DNA from: an uncultured Chthonomonas sp.
Lineage (GTDB): Bacteria; Armatimonadota; Chthonomonadetes; Chthonomonadales; CAJBBX01
DNA: 60,986 nucleotides
Direction: 5' to 3'
Assembly: GCA_903885605.1 (NCBI GenBank)
Contig: CAISJD010000163.1
Location: 1 to 60,986 of the forward strand
Numbering within the stretch: position 1 is the first letter of the stretch; each line of letters starts with the position of its first letter. The translations under genes were made by a program, and so were the position numbers. The notes under the pieces were generated by a model. The model searched no databases. It saw only the letters and a program-made list of their open reading frames with translations, and was not told where the DNA came from. Below, piece after piece: positions 7,672-15,822 of this stretch.

Positions 7672-10600
7672 ATGACCAAGAGCATCATCAACAACGCAAA
7701 CAGGATCCTGGCAGCAGCCCTGGTCCTTGGAGCCATTCAGACTGCGAGCGCCCAGAGCGCGCCGCGGTTGTTTGACTTTAAGGCAGAGCTCGCCCGGACG
7801 TCTCTGGGCCTCAGCCAGAGCCTGTCTTACATCGACGCCACCGGCAAGCCCAAGGGCCAGACCCGGCTGTTCGTCGAAGCGTTGCGCGGCAACGGAACTC
7901 GCGCGGGCTACATGCTGTCTCACGGCGGCGTGGTACCCGGCACCCTGCGAGTCTCTGTGGGTGCGCGGTCCCTCAAGGCGGAGACCGACTACACGGTCGA
8001 CTTCGCTGGTGGTGGCCTGATGTTCGTAGAGCCCGTCCGTCCCTACGACAGCATCAGCGTCTCGTACCAGTACGTCGACGGTTACGACGCCTCCCGCAAC
8101 GTCACCGGCACCCCCGGCATCGGCCTGAAGCTTCGCGGCTCAGCGCTGAACCTCGGCTATGCCGTCTCGTCGCTCAACGGCGTTAGCTACACCACGTACG
8201 GCCTGGCTCACAACAGCAAGGTCGGCACCGGTTCCACGCTCTCCGGACTGCTCTACTTCAGCTCCGGCGCAGCCAGCAACAGCAACACCATCGGCCGCAC
8301 CAACCAGAACGGCGCCATTCAGCGCTCCAGCAACGCCAAGCCCGCCAATGATCGCTTGCTCGTTCAGAACTTCCAGGGCAAGTCCGGCAAGGCTACGTTC
8401 AACGCTTCGTACCAGGACGTCGGCACCCAGTTCGCAGGCTTCAGCGCCATGCGCAACAACCTGACGTCGAACCCCGTAGAGGCACAGCAGCTCGCAGCGC
8501 TCGAGAAGGAGCGCGGCATCAAGCGCATGAGCTTCGGCGGCGGCCTGGCCACGAGCAAGACCTCGAACCTTGGGCTCAACTGGGACAACATCGGCGACGG
8601 CACCGGCAGTATCGTTAAGCAGGGGCTGAACTACACCGCGGGCGCTCTGAAGATGCAGTATCAGGGCCAGACCGTGGGCACCAGCTTCCAGCGCTTCGGC
8701 AACCTCCGCGACGGAGAGGCCGCCCAGTGGGCGCGCGAGCGCGGCGTCAGCCGCTCCAACATCTCGCTGGCCTACGCCCCCACCAAGGGAGGCGCCCTGA
8801 GCCTGTCGCAAAACAAGATCGGTGATCGGACCGGCGGCCTGACCGGCCTCGGGTTCAACTTCGCCGGCAAGAACCAGAGCCTCAGCTACAACTCAAGCAA
8901 GGCCGACCAGACCTTCTCGCGCCTCAACGACCTGAGCGACGCCGACAAGACGGCCATCGCCCTGGGTATCCGCCAGCAGTTCAACGCGGCAGCGACGGCA
9001 GGCGAAGTTACCGCGAAGGACAAAGAGCAGGTAGCCCGCGAGGCCGGCCTATCACGGACCCGTTGGACCTACGGTTCCGCGCTGGGTAAGGGCTCGACCC
9101 TCGGCTTCAACCAGTTCTCAGTCAGCGACGGTAGCGGCAGCGTTCAGCGCACGACCCTGAGCCTCGCCGGGAAGGGCTTCTCCCTCAACTACCTGGATCA
9201 GAACATCTCGCAGAGCTTCAGCAAGCTGGGCTCCCTGAACGACTTCGAGCGCAGCCAGTACAACAACGAGCTCGGCATGCGGCGCACCGCATTGGGGATG
9301 AATCTGACTCTGAGTCGCTCCTCGACCCTCAGCTACAACCAGTCCACGGCTTCGGATTCGGCCGGCTCCATGTCCCGTCAGTCCCTCGCCTACGCCGCCA
9401 AGGGCTTTGACGCTCGCGTCAACCTGGGCACGACGGCTTCTTCTTACGCGCGTGCACGCGATATGGCGTATTTGAACGACGCCGAGCGCGCCGGCATCGA
9501 GGGCGAGCGGGGCTTCCGCCGCATGGACTTCGCGGCCAACCTGACCTCGATCCGCAACCTGACCCTGAGCACCACGGTCTACAACGCCGTGAACTCCGAG
9601 CTTTCGCTGACCCGGAACAACTACCGCCACGCCGCCGGCTGGACCCCGAACAAGGCCACCCGGATCAACTACCTGAGCGACGGTAACTCCTCGACCAGGT
9701 CGGGCATCGTGGCTAACGGCATCGCCCACCAGCTGGTCAGCATTGATCAGCAGCTGAAGCGCGGCATGAAGTGGAACGCCTTCCGTGATGAGGTGACCAC
9801 CACCGCCAACGGCGCGGTCGCCGGCCGCACGACCACCAACTTCCTGCACTTCGAGACCGACCGCAGCAAGGCCAACAACCTGCTCGCCGAGACCAAGCGC
9901 ATCGGCTTCAGCGACGGCCGCTTCGAGAACACGACCGTCGTCGACATGAACTGGCAGGCGTCCAAGGCCATGGGCTTCCACATGAACCGCACCGCGGTTG
10001 ATCGTGGCCGCGAGGCCTCGGCTGCCACCAGCATGCTGGACTGGAAGTGGCAGGCGAGCAAGACCCTGAGCCTGACGGGCCAGATGGGCGCCACGCAGAC
10101 CAACACGGGTACGGGCACCACCTTCCGCGGCCTGACCCTCGCCACGCCGGTCTCCGGCATGTTCAGCCTGGCCGGCTCCTACTCCGAGGCTGTCGTCCAG
10201 GGCAAGAACAACCGTTCAGTGGCAGGTCTCTCCATCTCGTCTCTCAAGCCCATGAACATCCTGGGCCTCCGCAACGCGTCGGTCACGCTCGGCTACGCCG
10301 GTGTGCACGACCAGCAGAAGCAGCAGACCGAGAACGTCAGCGCCAAGGTGCAGGGCCTGCTCGGCAAGAACACCGTGGCCCTCGAGTATGGCGGCGCACT
10401 GGATGCAAAGGGCAACTCCGGCGTCTCCCGCGGCTTCAGCTTCGTCAGCGACCGCAACGAGAAGCTCCCCGTTCACTTCAGCGTCGCCTACAAGGCCCGC
10501 AACGTGAACCGCGGCAACGTCCAGCTCGTTCGTAACTACAACCTGGCTCTGCGCCTGTCGAAGACCTCCAGCCTGACCTATGCCTACAACTCGCTGCCCG

Positions 10601-10968
10601 AGGACGGCGCGCTGAACATGCAGCAGCTGAAGAGCTCCGGCTTCACGTTCAAGCATGCGCTGAACGCCGCCACTGCCCTGTCGCTCGACTACACCACCAG
10701 CGAGAACCTCGCCAATCGGCAGGCCACCCGCAAGCTCGGCGCCTCACTGATCGGCAAGCTCGACAAGGTGGCTTCGTTCCAGGCCGGCTACAGCGTCAAC
10801 GTCAGCAACATCAACGGCCAGAATGTGAACGCCCACGCCGTCAGCCTGGGCTTCGACCGCCGCATCGATGCCGACCACTCCGTGGCCTTCAACACCGTCT
10901 ACACGATGAACATGGCCGGCCGCACCACCGATGTCCAGGCCAACGTTGAGTTCAAGACCCGCTTCTAA
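7672..10968 (+). CDS. Large predicted outer-membrane beta-barrel protein with internal repeats
   Basis: 1098 residues; family not recognised. The N-terminus has a clear signal peptide (ILAAALVLGAIQTASAQS, cleavage near residue 28). A beta domain follows (about 30-160), then alternating polar/hydrophobic strands to a C-terminal ...VEFKTRF; a terminal Phe is the classic beta-barrel signature for outer-membrane insertion. About five degenerate repeats of 75-100 residues (about 254-680) each start with an aromatic, then a short helix LxDxExxxxxExGxxR, then paired strands with SDGSGS-like turns. Start ATG 7672 has GGAGG 7 nt upstream. It follows the zf-HC2 gene by 56 bp. A porin-like, secretin-associated or adhesin role would be a guess. 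Confidence 0.72.
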   Translation: MTKSIINNANRILAAALVLGAIQTASAQSAPRLFDFKAELARTSLGLSQSLSYIDATGKPKGQTRLFVEALRGNGTRAGYMLSHGGVVPGTLRVSVGARSLKAETDYTVDFAGGGLMFVEPVRPYDSISVSYQYVDGYDASRNVTGTPGIGLKLRGSALNLGYAVSSLNGVSYTTYGLAHNSKVGTGSTLSGLLYFSSGAASNSNTIGRTNQNGAIQRSSNAKPANDRLLVQNFQGKSGKATFNASYQDVGTQFAGFSAMRNNLTSNPVEAQQLAALEKERGIKRMSFGGGLATSKTSNLGLNWDNIGDGTGSIVKQGLNYTAGALKMQYQGQTVGTSFQRFGNLRDGEAAQWARERGVSRSNISLAYAPTKGGALSLSQNKIGDRTGGLTGLGFNFAGKNQSLSYNSSKADQTFSRLNDLSDADKTAIALGIRQQFNAAATAGEVTAKDKEQVAREAGLSRTRWTYGSALGKGSTLGFNQFSVSDGSGSVQRTTLSLAGKGFSLNYLDQNISQSFSKLGSLNDFERSQYNNELGMRRTALGMNLTLSRSSTLSYNQSTASDSAGSMSRQSLAYAAKGFDARVNLGTTASSYARARDMAYLNDAERAGIEGERGFRRMDFAANLTSIRNLTLSTTVYNAVNSELSLTRNNYRHAAGWTPNKATRINYLSDGNSSTRSGIVANGIAHQLVSIDQQLKRGMKWNAFRDEVTTTANGAVAGRTTTNFLHFETDRSKANNLLAETKRIGFSDGRFENTTVVDMNWQASKAMGFHMNRTAVDRGREASAATSMLDWKWQASKTLSLTGQMGATQTNTGTGTTFRGLTLATPVSGMFSLAGSYSEAVVQGKNNRSVAGLSISSLKPMNILGLRNASVTLGYAGVHDQQKQQTENVSAKVQGLLGKNTVALEYGGALDAKGNSGVSRGFSFVSDRNEKLPVHFSVAYKARNVNRGNVQLVRNYNLALRLSKTSSLTYAYNSLPEDGALNMQQLKSSGFTFKHALNAATALSLDYTTSENLANRQATRKLGASLIGKLDKVASFQAGYSVNVSNINGQNVNAHAVSLGFDRRIDADHSVAFNTVYTMNMAGRTTDVQANVEFKTRF
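8431..9711 (+). repeat. Degenerate in-frame protein repeats within the beta-barrel gene
   Basis: About five tandem protein-level units begin near residues 254, 338, 414, 515 and 591 of the barrel protein. They share F/Y-x-x-L...L(S/N)DxE...E(R/L)G(F/M/V/I)xR followed by two or more strands and a D-x-x-G-S turn. The third unit carries an extra insertion of about 25 residues. DNA identity is low, indicating old duplication. Confidence 0.6.
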
Positions 10969-11019
10969 TCAGACCCCTACTCCGCCTCTAGCCCATTATC
11001 TAGCAAACGTAGCCTCTAG

Positions 11020-11184
11020 ACCGAAGCAAGCAGTTCCTCGCAGGACCCGTCGGACCCCGACCAGCCTGACGCGCCGTACCCTCCCGAGCCGAACCCGCTG
11101 AACCCCCCACCCAAGCCACCAGAGACGCCCCCAATGCGCCTGTCCCGTTACCCGGATTGCGTTGCCGCCCTCACGGTATACTGA
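11020..11184 (+). other. Proline-rich open frame without a start codon (possible gene remnant)
   Basis: Between the barrel gene and kdsD (283 bp without an assigned gene) one frame stays open for 54 codons and reads as a strongly biased peptide (PDQPDAPYPPEPNP, NPPPKPPETPP) before ending VAALTVY and a stop. There is no ATG, GTG or TTG at its beginning; the first ATG is near its end. It could be the tail of a decayed gene, a non-canonically started small protein, or chance in C-rich DNA. Apart from this and the kdsD promoter, I see nothing in the gap. Confidence 0.25.
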
Positions 11185-11199
11185 AGCGCCGGCCGTCGT

Positions 11200-11229
11200 T
11201 TGATCGATCCGGGCATGGCCGCATACTAT
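11200..11229 (+). promoter_or_regulatory. Probable promoter of the kdsD-kdsC-miaA-hfq-dapF cluster
   Basis: TTGATC (11200-11205), an 18-bp spacer, TACTAT (11224-11229), predicted start about 16 nt before kdsD. A second -10-like TATACT at 11177-11182 lacks a good -35. Confidence 0.45.
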
Positions 11230-11251
11230 ATGTATAGGGTGGAGGACTACC

Positions 11252-12226
11252 GTGGCGTTCGATTACGTCGCCGCCGGTCGCCGCGTGATGTTGCAGGAAG
11301 CCGCGGCCATCACCAACATGGCGGAGGCGCTGGGGCCCAGCTTTGTGCGGGCCGCCGACCTTCTGCTTGCATGCAAGGGCCGGGCCGTGACCACCGGCAT
11401 CGGCAAGGCCGGCGCCGTTGCGCGCAAGGCGGCCGCGACCCTCGCCTCCACCGGCACCCCGGCGCTCTACCTGCATCCCGCCGAGGGCGTCCACGGCGAT
11501 CTCGGGGCAGTGACGCCCGATGATGTGGTGCTGGCCCTCTCCTACAGCGGCGAGAGCGACGAGGTCTCGCGGATCCTGCCAACCCTTCGGCGCATCGGTG
11601 CGCCCATCATCGCCGTGACGGGTAGCAATGCGTCCACTCTAGGAGCCGCCGCTTTCCTGGTGCTTGACGTCTCCGTGGAGCGCGAGGCGTGCCCGCTGGG
11701 CCTGGCGCCCACGACGTCGGCGGTGGCGATGCTCTCCATGTGCGATGCGCTGGCCATGGCGGTCATGGAGGCCAGGGGCTTCACGCGCGAGGATTTCGCC
11801 CTCTACCATCCTGCCGGTGCCCTGGGCCGCCGGCTCACGCTTCGCGTGGCGGATGTCATGCGCTCGGGCGAGCAGATGGCGGTGACCTCCCAGAACGTGC
11901 TGCTCCGCGACGCGCTCTTCGCCATCACCCGGGCCCACGCCGGCGCGGCCTTCCTCACCGATGAAGCGGGCAAGCTCACCGGCCTCCTGACTGACGGTGA
12001 TGTGCGGCGCGTGATTCTGGCCGATCGTGACGCGCTGGATCTGCCCGCATATACAGTAATGAATCGCTCGCCGCTCACCATCGCCGGTAACATCCTGGCC
12101 GCCGATGCCCTCTCGATCCTTCAGGAGAGCCCCAAGCGCCCCGGCGAGGCGCCTGTCATTGACGCCGAGGGACGGCCCGTGGGCCTTCTCATGATCAAGG
12201 ACCTGTTGCGCAGTGGAATCGTCTAG
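11252..12226 (+). CDS. kdsD: KdsD/KpsF-type D-arabinose-5-phosphate isomerase
   Basis: 324 residues, the family length. Interconverts ribulose-5-P and arabinose-5-P, the first committed step toward Kdo of lipopolysaccharide. The SIS domain (about 35-180) shows GIGKAGAVARK, ALSYSGESDE and HPAGALGRRL; two CBS domains follow (about 205-324). GTG start with GGAGG 6 nt upstream. It overlaps the next gene by 14 bp; that gene is kdsC, which catalyses a later step of the same pathway, so assignment as an API rather than another SIS sugar isomerase is strong. It implies an outer membrane with Kdo-containing LPS. Confidence 0.93.
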   Translation: MAFDYVAAGRRVMLQEAAAITNMAEALGPSFVRAADLLLACKGRAVTTGIGKAGAVARKAAATLASTGTPALYLHPAEGVHGDLGAVTPDDVVLALSYSGESDEVSRILPTLRRIGAPIIAVTGSNASTLGAAAFLVLDVSVEREACPLGLAPTTSAVAMLSMCDALAMAVMEARGFTREDFALYHPAGALGRRLTLRVADVMRSGEQMAVTSQNVLLRDALFAITRAHAGAAFLTDEAGKLTGLLTDGDVRRVILADRDALDLPAYTVMNRSPLTIAGNILAADALSILQESPKRPGEAPVIDAEGRPVGLLMIKDLLRSGIV

Positions 12227-12776
12227 GTGCTACACCTTGCCCGAGCCCTTGGTCGCACGGGCCGCCTGCATCCGGCTAATCGCCATGGACGTCGACGGCG
12301 TCCTGACCGACGGGCGCATCATCCACGTCGGCGACGACGAGGCCCGGTGCTTCCACGCGCATGATGGGATGGGTCTGCGCCTGGCGGCGGCGGCCGGCTT
12401 GCGTATCGCCTGGATCACCGGGCGTCAGTCACGCTCGGTTCAGCGACGCGCCGCGGACCTGGGCGTGGATGACCTTGTGGAGAACTGCGCGGTAAAGTCG
12501 GTTGCGCTTCGGCGCCTGTGCGACGCGCATGGATGCCGGCCAGGCGAGGCCGCCTTTATCGGCGATGATGTCAATGACGTACCCGCCCTCCGCATCGCGG
12601 GCATCAGTTTCGCCCCAGCCGACGCGGTGCCGTGGGTGCGCCTGTCGGTGGACCACGTCACGCCTGCCGCCGGCGGGTTCGGAGCTGTACGCCAGGTCTG
12701 CGAGGGCCTCGTGGCTGCCCAATGCGGCATGGAGGCGGCTGTAGAGGCCTACCTTCGGGTAGGCGCCGGTAACTGA
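12213..12776 (+). CDS. kdsC: KdsC: 3-deoxy-D-manno-octulosonate 8-phosphate phosphatase
   Basis: 187 residues. HAD-superfamily phosphatase that removes phosphate from Kdo-8-P in LPS core synthesis. Motif I is MDVDGVLTDG (nucleophile and acid Asp), motif II is ITGRQSRS, motif III Lys is in CAVKSVAL, motif IV is IGDDVNDVPAL; it is short and capless like other KdsC proteins. The GTG start at 12213 overlaps kdsD by 14 bp. A TTG at 12237 is an alternative, and conservation begins only near residue 20. Translational coupling with kdsD is likely. KdsA and KdsB are not in the window. Confidence 0.92.
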   Translation: MESSRCYTLPEPLVARAACIRLIAMDVDGVLTDGRIIHVGDDEARCFHAHDGMGLRLAAAAGLRIAWITGRQSRSVQRRAADLGVDDLVENCAVKSVALRRLCDAHGCRPGEAAFIGDDVNDVPALRIAGISFAPADAVPWVRLSVDHVTPAAGGFGAVRQVCEGLVAAQCGMEAAVEAYLRVGAGN

Positions 12777-12793
12777 GGGCCATCACAACGGGC

Positions 12794-13765
12794 ATGGGGG
12801 AAATGACCGACGATCCACACCCGCCGCTGATCGCCATCGGAGGGCCCACGGGCGTGGGCAAGACCTCCGTCGCGATCTGCCTGGCCGAGGCCGTCGGCGG
12901 CGAGATCATCAGCGCGGACTCCATGGCCGTCTACCGGGGCATGGATATCGGCACGGCCAAGCCCACCCCGGAGGAGCGGCGCCGGGTCCCATGCCATCTC
13001 ATCGATGTGGCTGATCCGAACGAGAGCTTCAGCGCCGCGCTCTTCCAGAAGATGGCGGCTGAGGCGATCGTCCAGATCCGTGCCCGCGGGAGACGACCGA
13101 TCCTGGTGGGCGGCACAGGCTTCTACCTCCGCGCCCTGCTTGCGGACCTCGACCTCAGCCTGGCGCCTGCGGCGGACGGCATCCGGAACCGCTGGGTCGA
13201 GTACGGGCGTATATACGGGAGCGCTGCACTGCACCTCAGGCTTGCAGCGGTCGATTCTGTTGCCGCCCAGCGCCTGCATCCCAACGATACGGTCCGCGTG
13301 ATCCGTGCGCTGGAGGTCTTTGAGATTGCCGGCAAGCCGATGAGCCAGGTGCATGCCGAAGCGGCGCAAGGGCGCAGGCCCTATGCCGCTGAGCGCCACC
13401 TGCTGACGATGCCACTTCCCGCGTTGGACGAGCGCATCAATGCGCGGGTCGAGGCCATGCTGGCGGCCGGGTGGCTGGACGAGGTTCGAAGCCTACGTGA
13501 GCGCGGTTACGCGGCGTCGTGCCCGGGCATGCGCGCCCTGGGCTACAATGACCTCTGCCGCGTCGTGGACGGGCAGTGCGACGAACGCGAGGCTGCGGAG
13601 ACGATCAAGCGGGCCACGCGACGGTTCGCTCGGAGGCAGTTGACCTGGTTCCGGGGCGACAAAGGTTGGGAGTGGCAGGATATCAGCGATACGCCGCCGA
13701 ACCAAGTAGCTCTGGCGGTCGCCATGCGTATGGTTTGCAACTATCCGGCGCGTGCCGCATTTTAG
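12794..13765 (+). CDS. miaA: MiaA: tRNA dimethylallyltransferase
   Basis: 323 residues. Adds a dimethylallyl group to A37 of tRNAs reading UNN codons. The P-loop is GPTGVGKTS; the substrate motifs are SADSMAVYRGMDIGTAKP and VGGTGFYLRALL; the C-terminal ATRRFARRQLTWFR segment binds the tRNA anticodon arm. ATG 12794 is given; ATG 12803 (MTDDPHPP) is equally plausible, with GGGGGA just upstream. It lies 17 bp after kdsC and 30 bp before hfq. miaA-hfq is a widely conserved gene pair. Confidence 0.96.
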   Translation: MGEMTDDPHPPLIAIGGPTGVGKTSVAICLAEAVGGEIISADSMAVYRGMDIGTAKPTPEERRRVPCHLIDVADPNESFSAALFQKMAAEAIVQIRARGRRPILVGGTGFYLRALLADLDLSLAPAADGIRNRWVEYGRIYGSAALHLRLAAVDSVAAQRLHPNDTVRVIRALEVFEIAGKPMSQVHAEAAQGRRPYAAERHLLTMPLPALDERINARVEAMLAAGWLDEVRSLRERGYAASCPGMRALGYNDLCRVVDGQCDEREAAETIKRATRRFARRQLTWFRGDKGWEWQDISDTPPNQVALAVAMRMVCNYPARAAF

Positions 13766-13795
13766 GTGCCGCGCCTACCGAGGAGAGATCACACG

Positions 13796-14116
13796 ATGCC
13801 CAAGTCACAGTTGAACCTGCAGGACGTATTTCTTAATCAGGTCAGAAAAGAAAACATCGGCGTAACCATATTCCTGGTGAACAGCGTTCAGCTCCGTGGC
13901 CATGTCCGCGGCTTCGACCCGTTCACCGTCCTGCTTGAGATCCCTGGCCGACCCACGCAGCTGGTCTACAAGCACGCCATCACCTCCATCGTTCCGTCTC
14001 GGCCCGTCTCCGGCTTCTACGGCGAGGGGCACCGTGGCGCCCAGCCCGTTGCTGCGCCTCGTCCCGTCGAGGAGCCCGTTGCGCCGCCTGCCGAGCCGGT
14101 GGACGACGAAGAGTAG
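13796..14116 (+). CDS. hfq: Hfq RNA chaperone
   Basis: 106 residues. Sm-like hexameric protein that pairs small RNAs with mRNAs. It begins with the typical [15 protein letters not shown]; the Sm1 motif spans about residues 20-50 and the Sm2 motif YKHAITSI is near 55-65. The C-terminal tail (about 70-106) is Pro/Ala/Glu-rich and disordered. ATG 13796 is chosen over the longer frame because it aligns with Hfq and has GAGGAGAG upstream. Placement behind miaA supports the call. It implies sRNA regulation in this organism. Confidence 0.96.
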   Translation: MPKSQLNLQDVFLNQVRKENIGVTIFLVNSVQLRGHVRGFDPFTVLLEIPGRPTQLVYKHAITSIVPSRPVSGFYGEGHRGAQPVAAPRPVEEPVAPPAEPVDDEE

Positions 14117-14131
14117 CATTGGAGTGAGCCT

Positions 14132-14998
14132 TTGAAGTTCACGAAGATGCAGGGGATCGGCAACGACTTCGTCGTCATCAACTGCCTTGAGCATCCGCTA
14201 GCTGAGGCCCAGTTGCCGGGCCTCAGCCGGTACATGAACGACCGCAAGTTCGGCGTCGGCGGCGACGGACTGCTCCTAGTCTATCCGTCCAAGATGGCCG
14301 ACTACCGTATGCGCATGCTGAACCCGGATGGGTCCGAGGCCGAGATGTGCGGGAATGGCATCCGATGCTTTGGAAAGTACCTGTTTGACCGGCGCATGGT
14401 GCCCGAGCCGCAGTTCAGGGTGGAGACGCTGGCCGGCGTCAAGCACTTGCGCGTGACGTCGCGCGGAGGCAAGGCGGAGACGGTCCGAGTGGACATGGGG
14501 CAGCCGCGGTTGCGGCGGTCTGAGATACCCATGCGCGGAGACGACACGCCGACCGTGGTCGCCGACGCGGTGAAGATCGATGGGCGGAAGTTCGAACTCA
14601 CTGCCGTTTCCATGGGCAATCCGCATGCGGTTGTCTTCATCGATGATGTGGCCGCATTCGATGTGGCTCGCTTCGGGCCGCAGATCGAAACGCACCGGCT
14701 CTTCCCGCAGCGGACCAACGTTCAGTTTGCACAGGTCACGTCGTCCAGCGAGATGACCGTGCGAACCTGGGAGCGGGGCGCCGGCATCACCCTGGCATGC
14801 GGCACCGGCGCCTGCGCGGCGGCAGTAGCCGGGTCGCTCACAGAGCGCACCGGCAAGCGCGTGAATGTCCACCTGCCCGGAGGTAGCCTGACCATCGAGT
14901 GGTTAGGCGACAATCGGGTGGTGATGACCGGCCCCGCGGCCGATGTTTTTGAGGGGTCGCTCGACGTGCCTGCGGTGCTGCCGGACGGGGTTGCCTGA
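14132..14998 (+). CDS. dapF: DapF: diaminopimelate epimerase
   Basis: 288 residues. Converts LL- to meso-diaminopimelate for lysine and peptidoglycan. The two catalytic cysteines are visible in AEMCGNGIRC (about residue 70) and LACGTGACA (about 230); the N-terminal KMQGIGNDFV is canonical. TTG start at 14132 with GGAG 7 nt upstream; no better start exists. It lies 15 bp after hfq and 2 bp before the TIM-barrel gene, so it is part of the same operon. Suggests meso-DAP peptidoglycan. Confidence 0.96.
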   Translation: MKFTKMQGIGNDFVVINCLEHPLAEAQLPGLSRYMNDRKFGVGGDGLLLVYPSKMADYRMRMLNPDGSEAEMCGNGIRCFGKYLFDRRMVPEPQFRVETLAGVKHLRVTSRGGKAETVRVDMGQPRLRRSEIPMRGDDTPTVVADAVKIDGRKFELTAVSMGNPHAVVFIDDVAAFDVARFGPQIETHRLFPQRTNVQFAQVTSSSEMTVRTWERGAGITLACGTGACAAAVAGSLTERTGKRVNVHLPGGSLTIEWLGDNRVVMTGPAADVFEGSLDVPAVLPDGVA

Positions 14999-15000
14999 CC

Positions 15001-15822
15001 ATGCGGTTCGCCATTTGCAACGAGACGTTCCAGGGATGGGGCTGGGGCGAAACCTGCGCCAAGGTGGCGGAACTGGGCTACGACGCCGTCGAGGTGGCGC
15101 CGTTCACTCTGGCGCCCGACGTGCGAACGCTGGACGCGGCGCAACGCGCCGCCCTTCGAAGGGCCGCCGAAGCCAATGGCCTCGCGGTCACGGGCCTCCA
15201 TTGGTTGCTCGTGTCGCCGGAAGGGCTCTCCCTCACCTGCGACGACGCGAAGGTCCGGGCCGCCACCAGCGCATACCTGGTAGCGCTGGTTGACTTCTGT
15301 GCCGACCTTGGCGGCACGGTCATGGTGCTCGGCTCGCCCAAGCAGAGAAGGGTCGCGCCAGGCAGCAATCGTGACGAAGCGCTGAGGCGGCTCAGCGATG
15401 CGCTGACCCCGGCGTTGGACCGAGCCGGGCAGGCCGGCGTCGTTATCTGTTTGGAGCCGTTGCCCGAGCCAGAGGCGGACCTCATCCTTACGCTGGACGA
15501 AGCGGCAGCCCAGATCGATGCGATGGCACACCCGGCGCTACAGACGATCTTCGACGTGAAGAGCGCGTCTGCCGAGTCGGCGCAGCCGTGGGATCTCGCA
15601 CGTCGCCACGGCGGCCGGATCGCCCACGTGCACGCCAACGATGCGAACCGCCGCGGCCCGGGTTTCGGCCAAACGGACTTCGTGCCCATCATGAGGGAGC
15701 TGAAGGAGATCGGGTACGGCGGAGCCGTGTCGGTGGAGGTGTTTGACTACTCTCCGGACCCTGTCACCATTGGTCGCGAGAGCCTCCGCTACCTCCGTGA
15801 GTGCCTGAAGGCCGCCGACTAG
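15001..15822 (+). CDS. Sugar phosphate isomerase/epimerase-like TIM-barrel protein
   Basis: 273 residues. Xylose-isomerase-like (AP endonuclease 2 superfamily) barrel, with alternating strand/helix pattern and metal-ligand candidates: Glu in VICLEPLPE (about 150), Asp in TIFDVKSA (about 182), His in HVHANDANRRGPG (about 207) and Glu in SVEVFDYSPD (about 243). Substrate unknown; hydroxypyruvate isomerase, tagatose/psicose epimerase and inosose types share the fold. The ATG follows the dapF stop by 2 bp, so it is co-transcribed. Its end overlaps the convergent potassium-channel gene by 4 bp. Confidence 0.8.
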   Translation: MRFAICNETFQGWGWGETCAKVAELGYDAVEVAPFTLAPDVRTLDAAQRAALRRAAEANGLAVTGLHWLLVSPEGLSLTCDDAKVRAATSAYLVALVDFCADLGGTVMVLGSPKQRRVAPGSNRDEALRRLSDALTPALDRAGQAGVVICLEPLPEPEADLILTLDEAAAQIDAMAHPALQTIFDVKSASAESAQPWDLARRHGGRIAHVHANDANRRGPGFGQTDFVPIMRELKEIGYGGAVSVEVFDYSPDPVTIGRESLRYLRECLKAAD

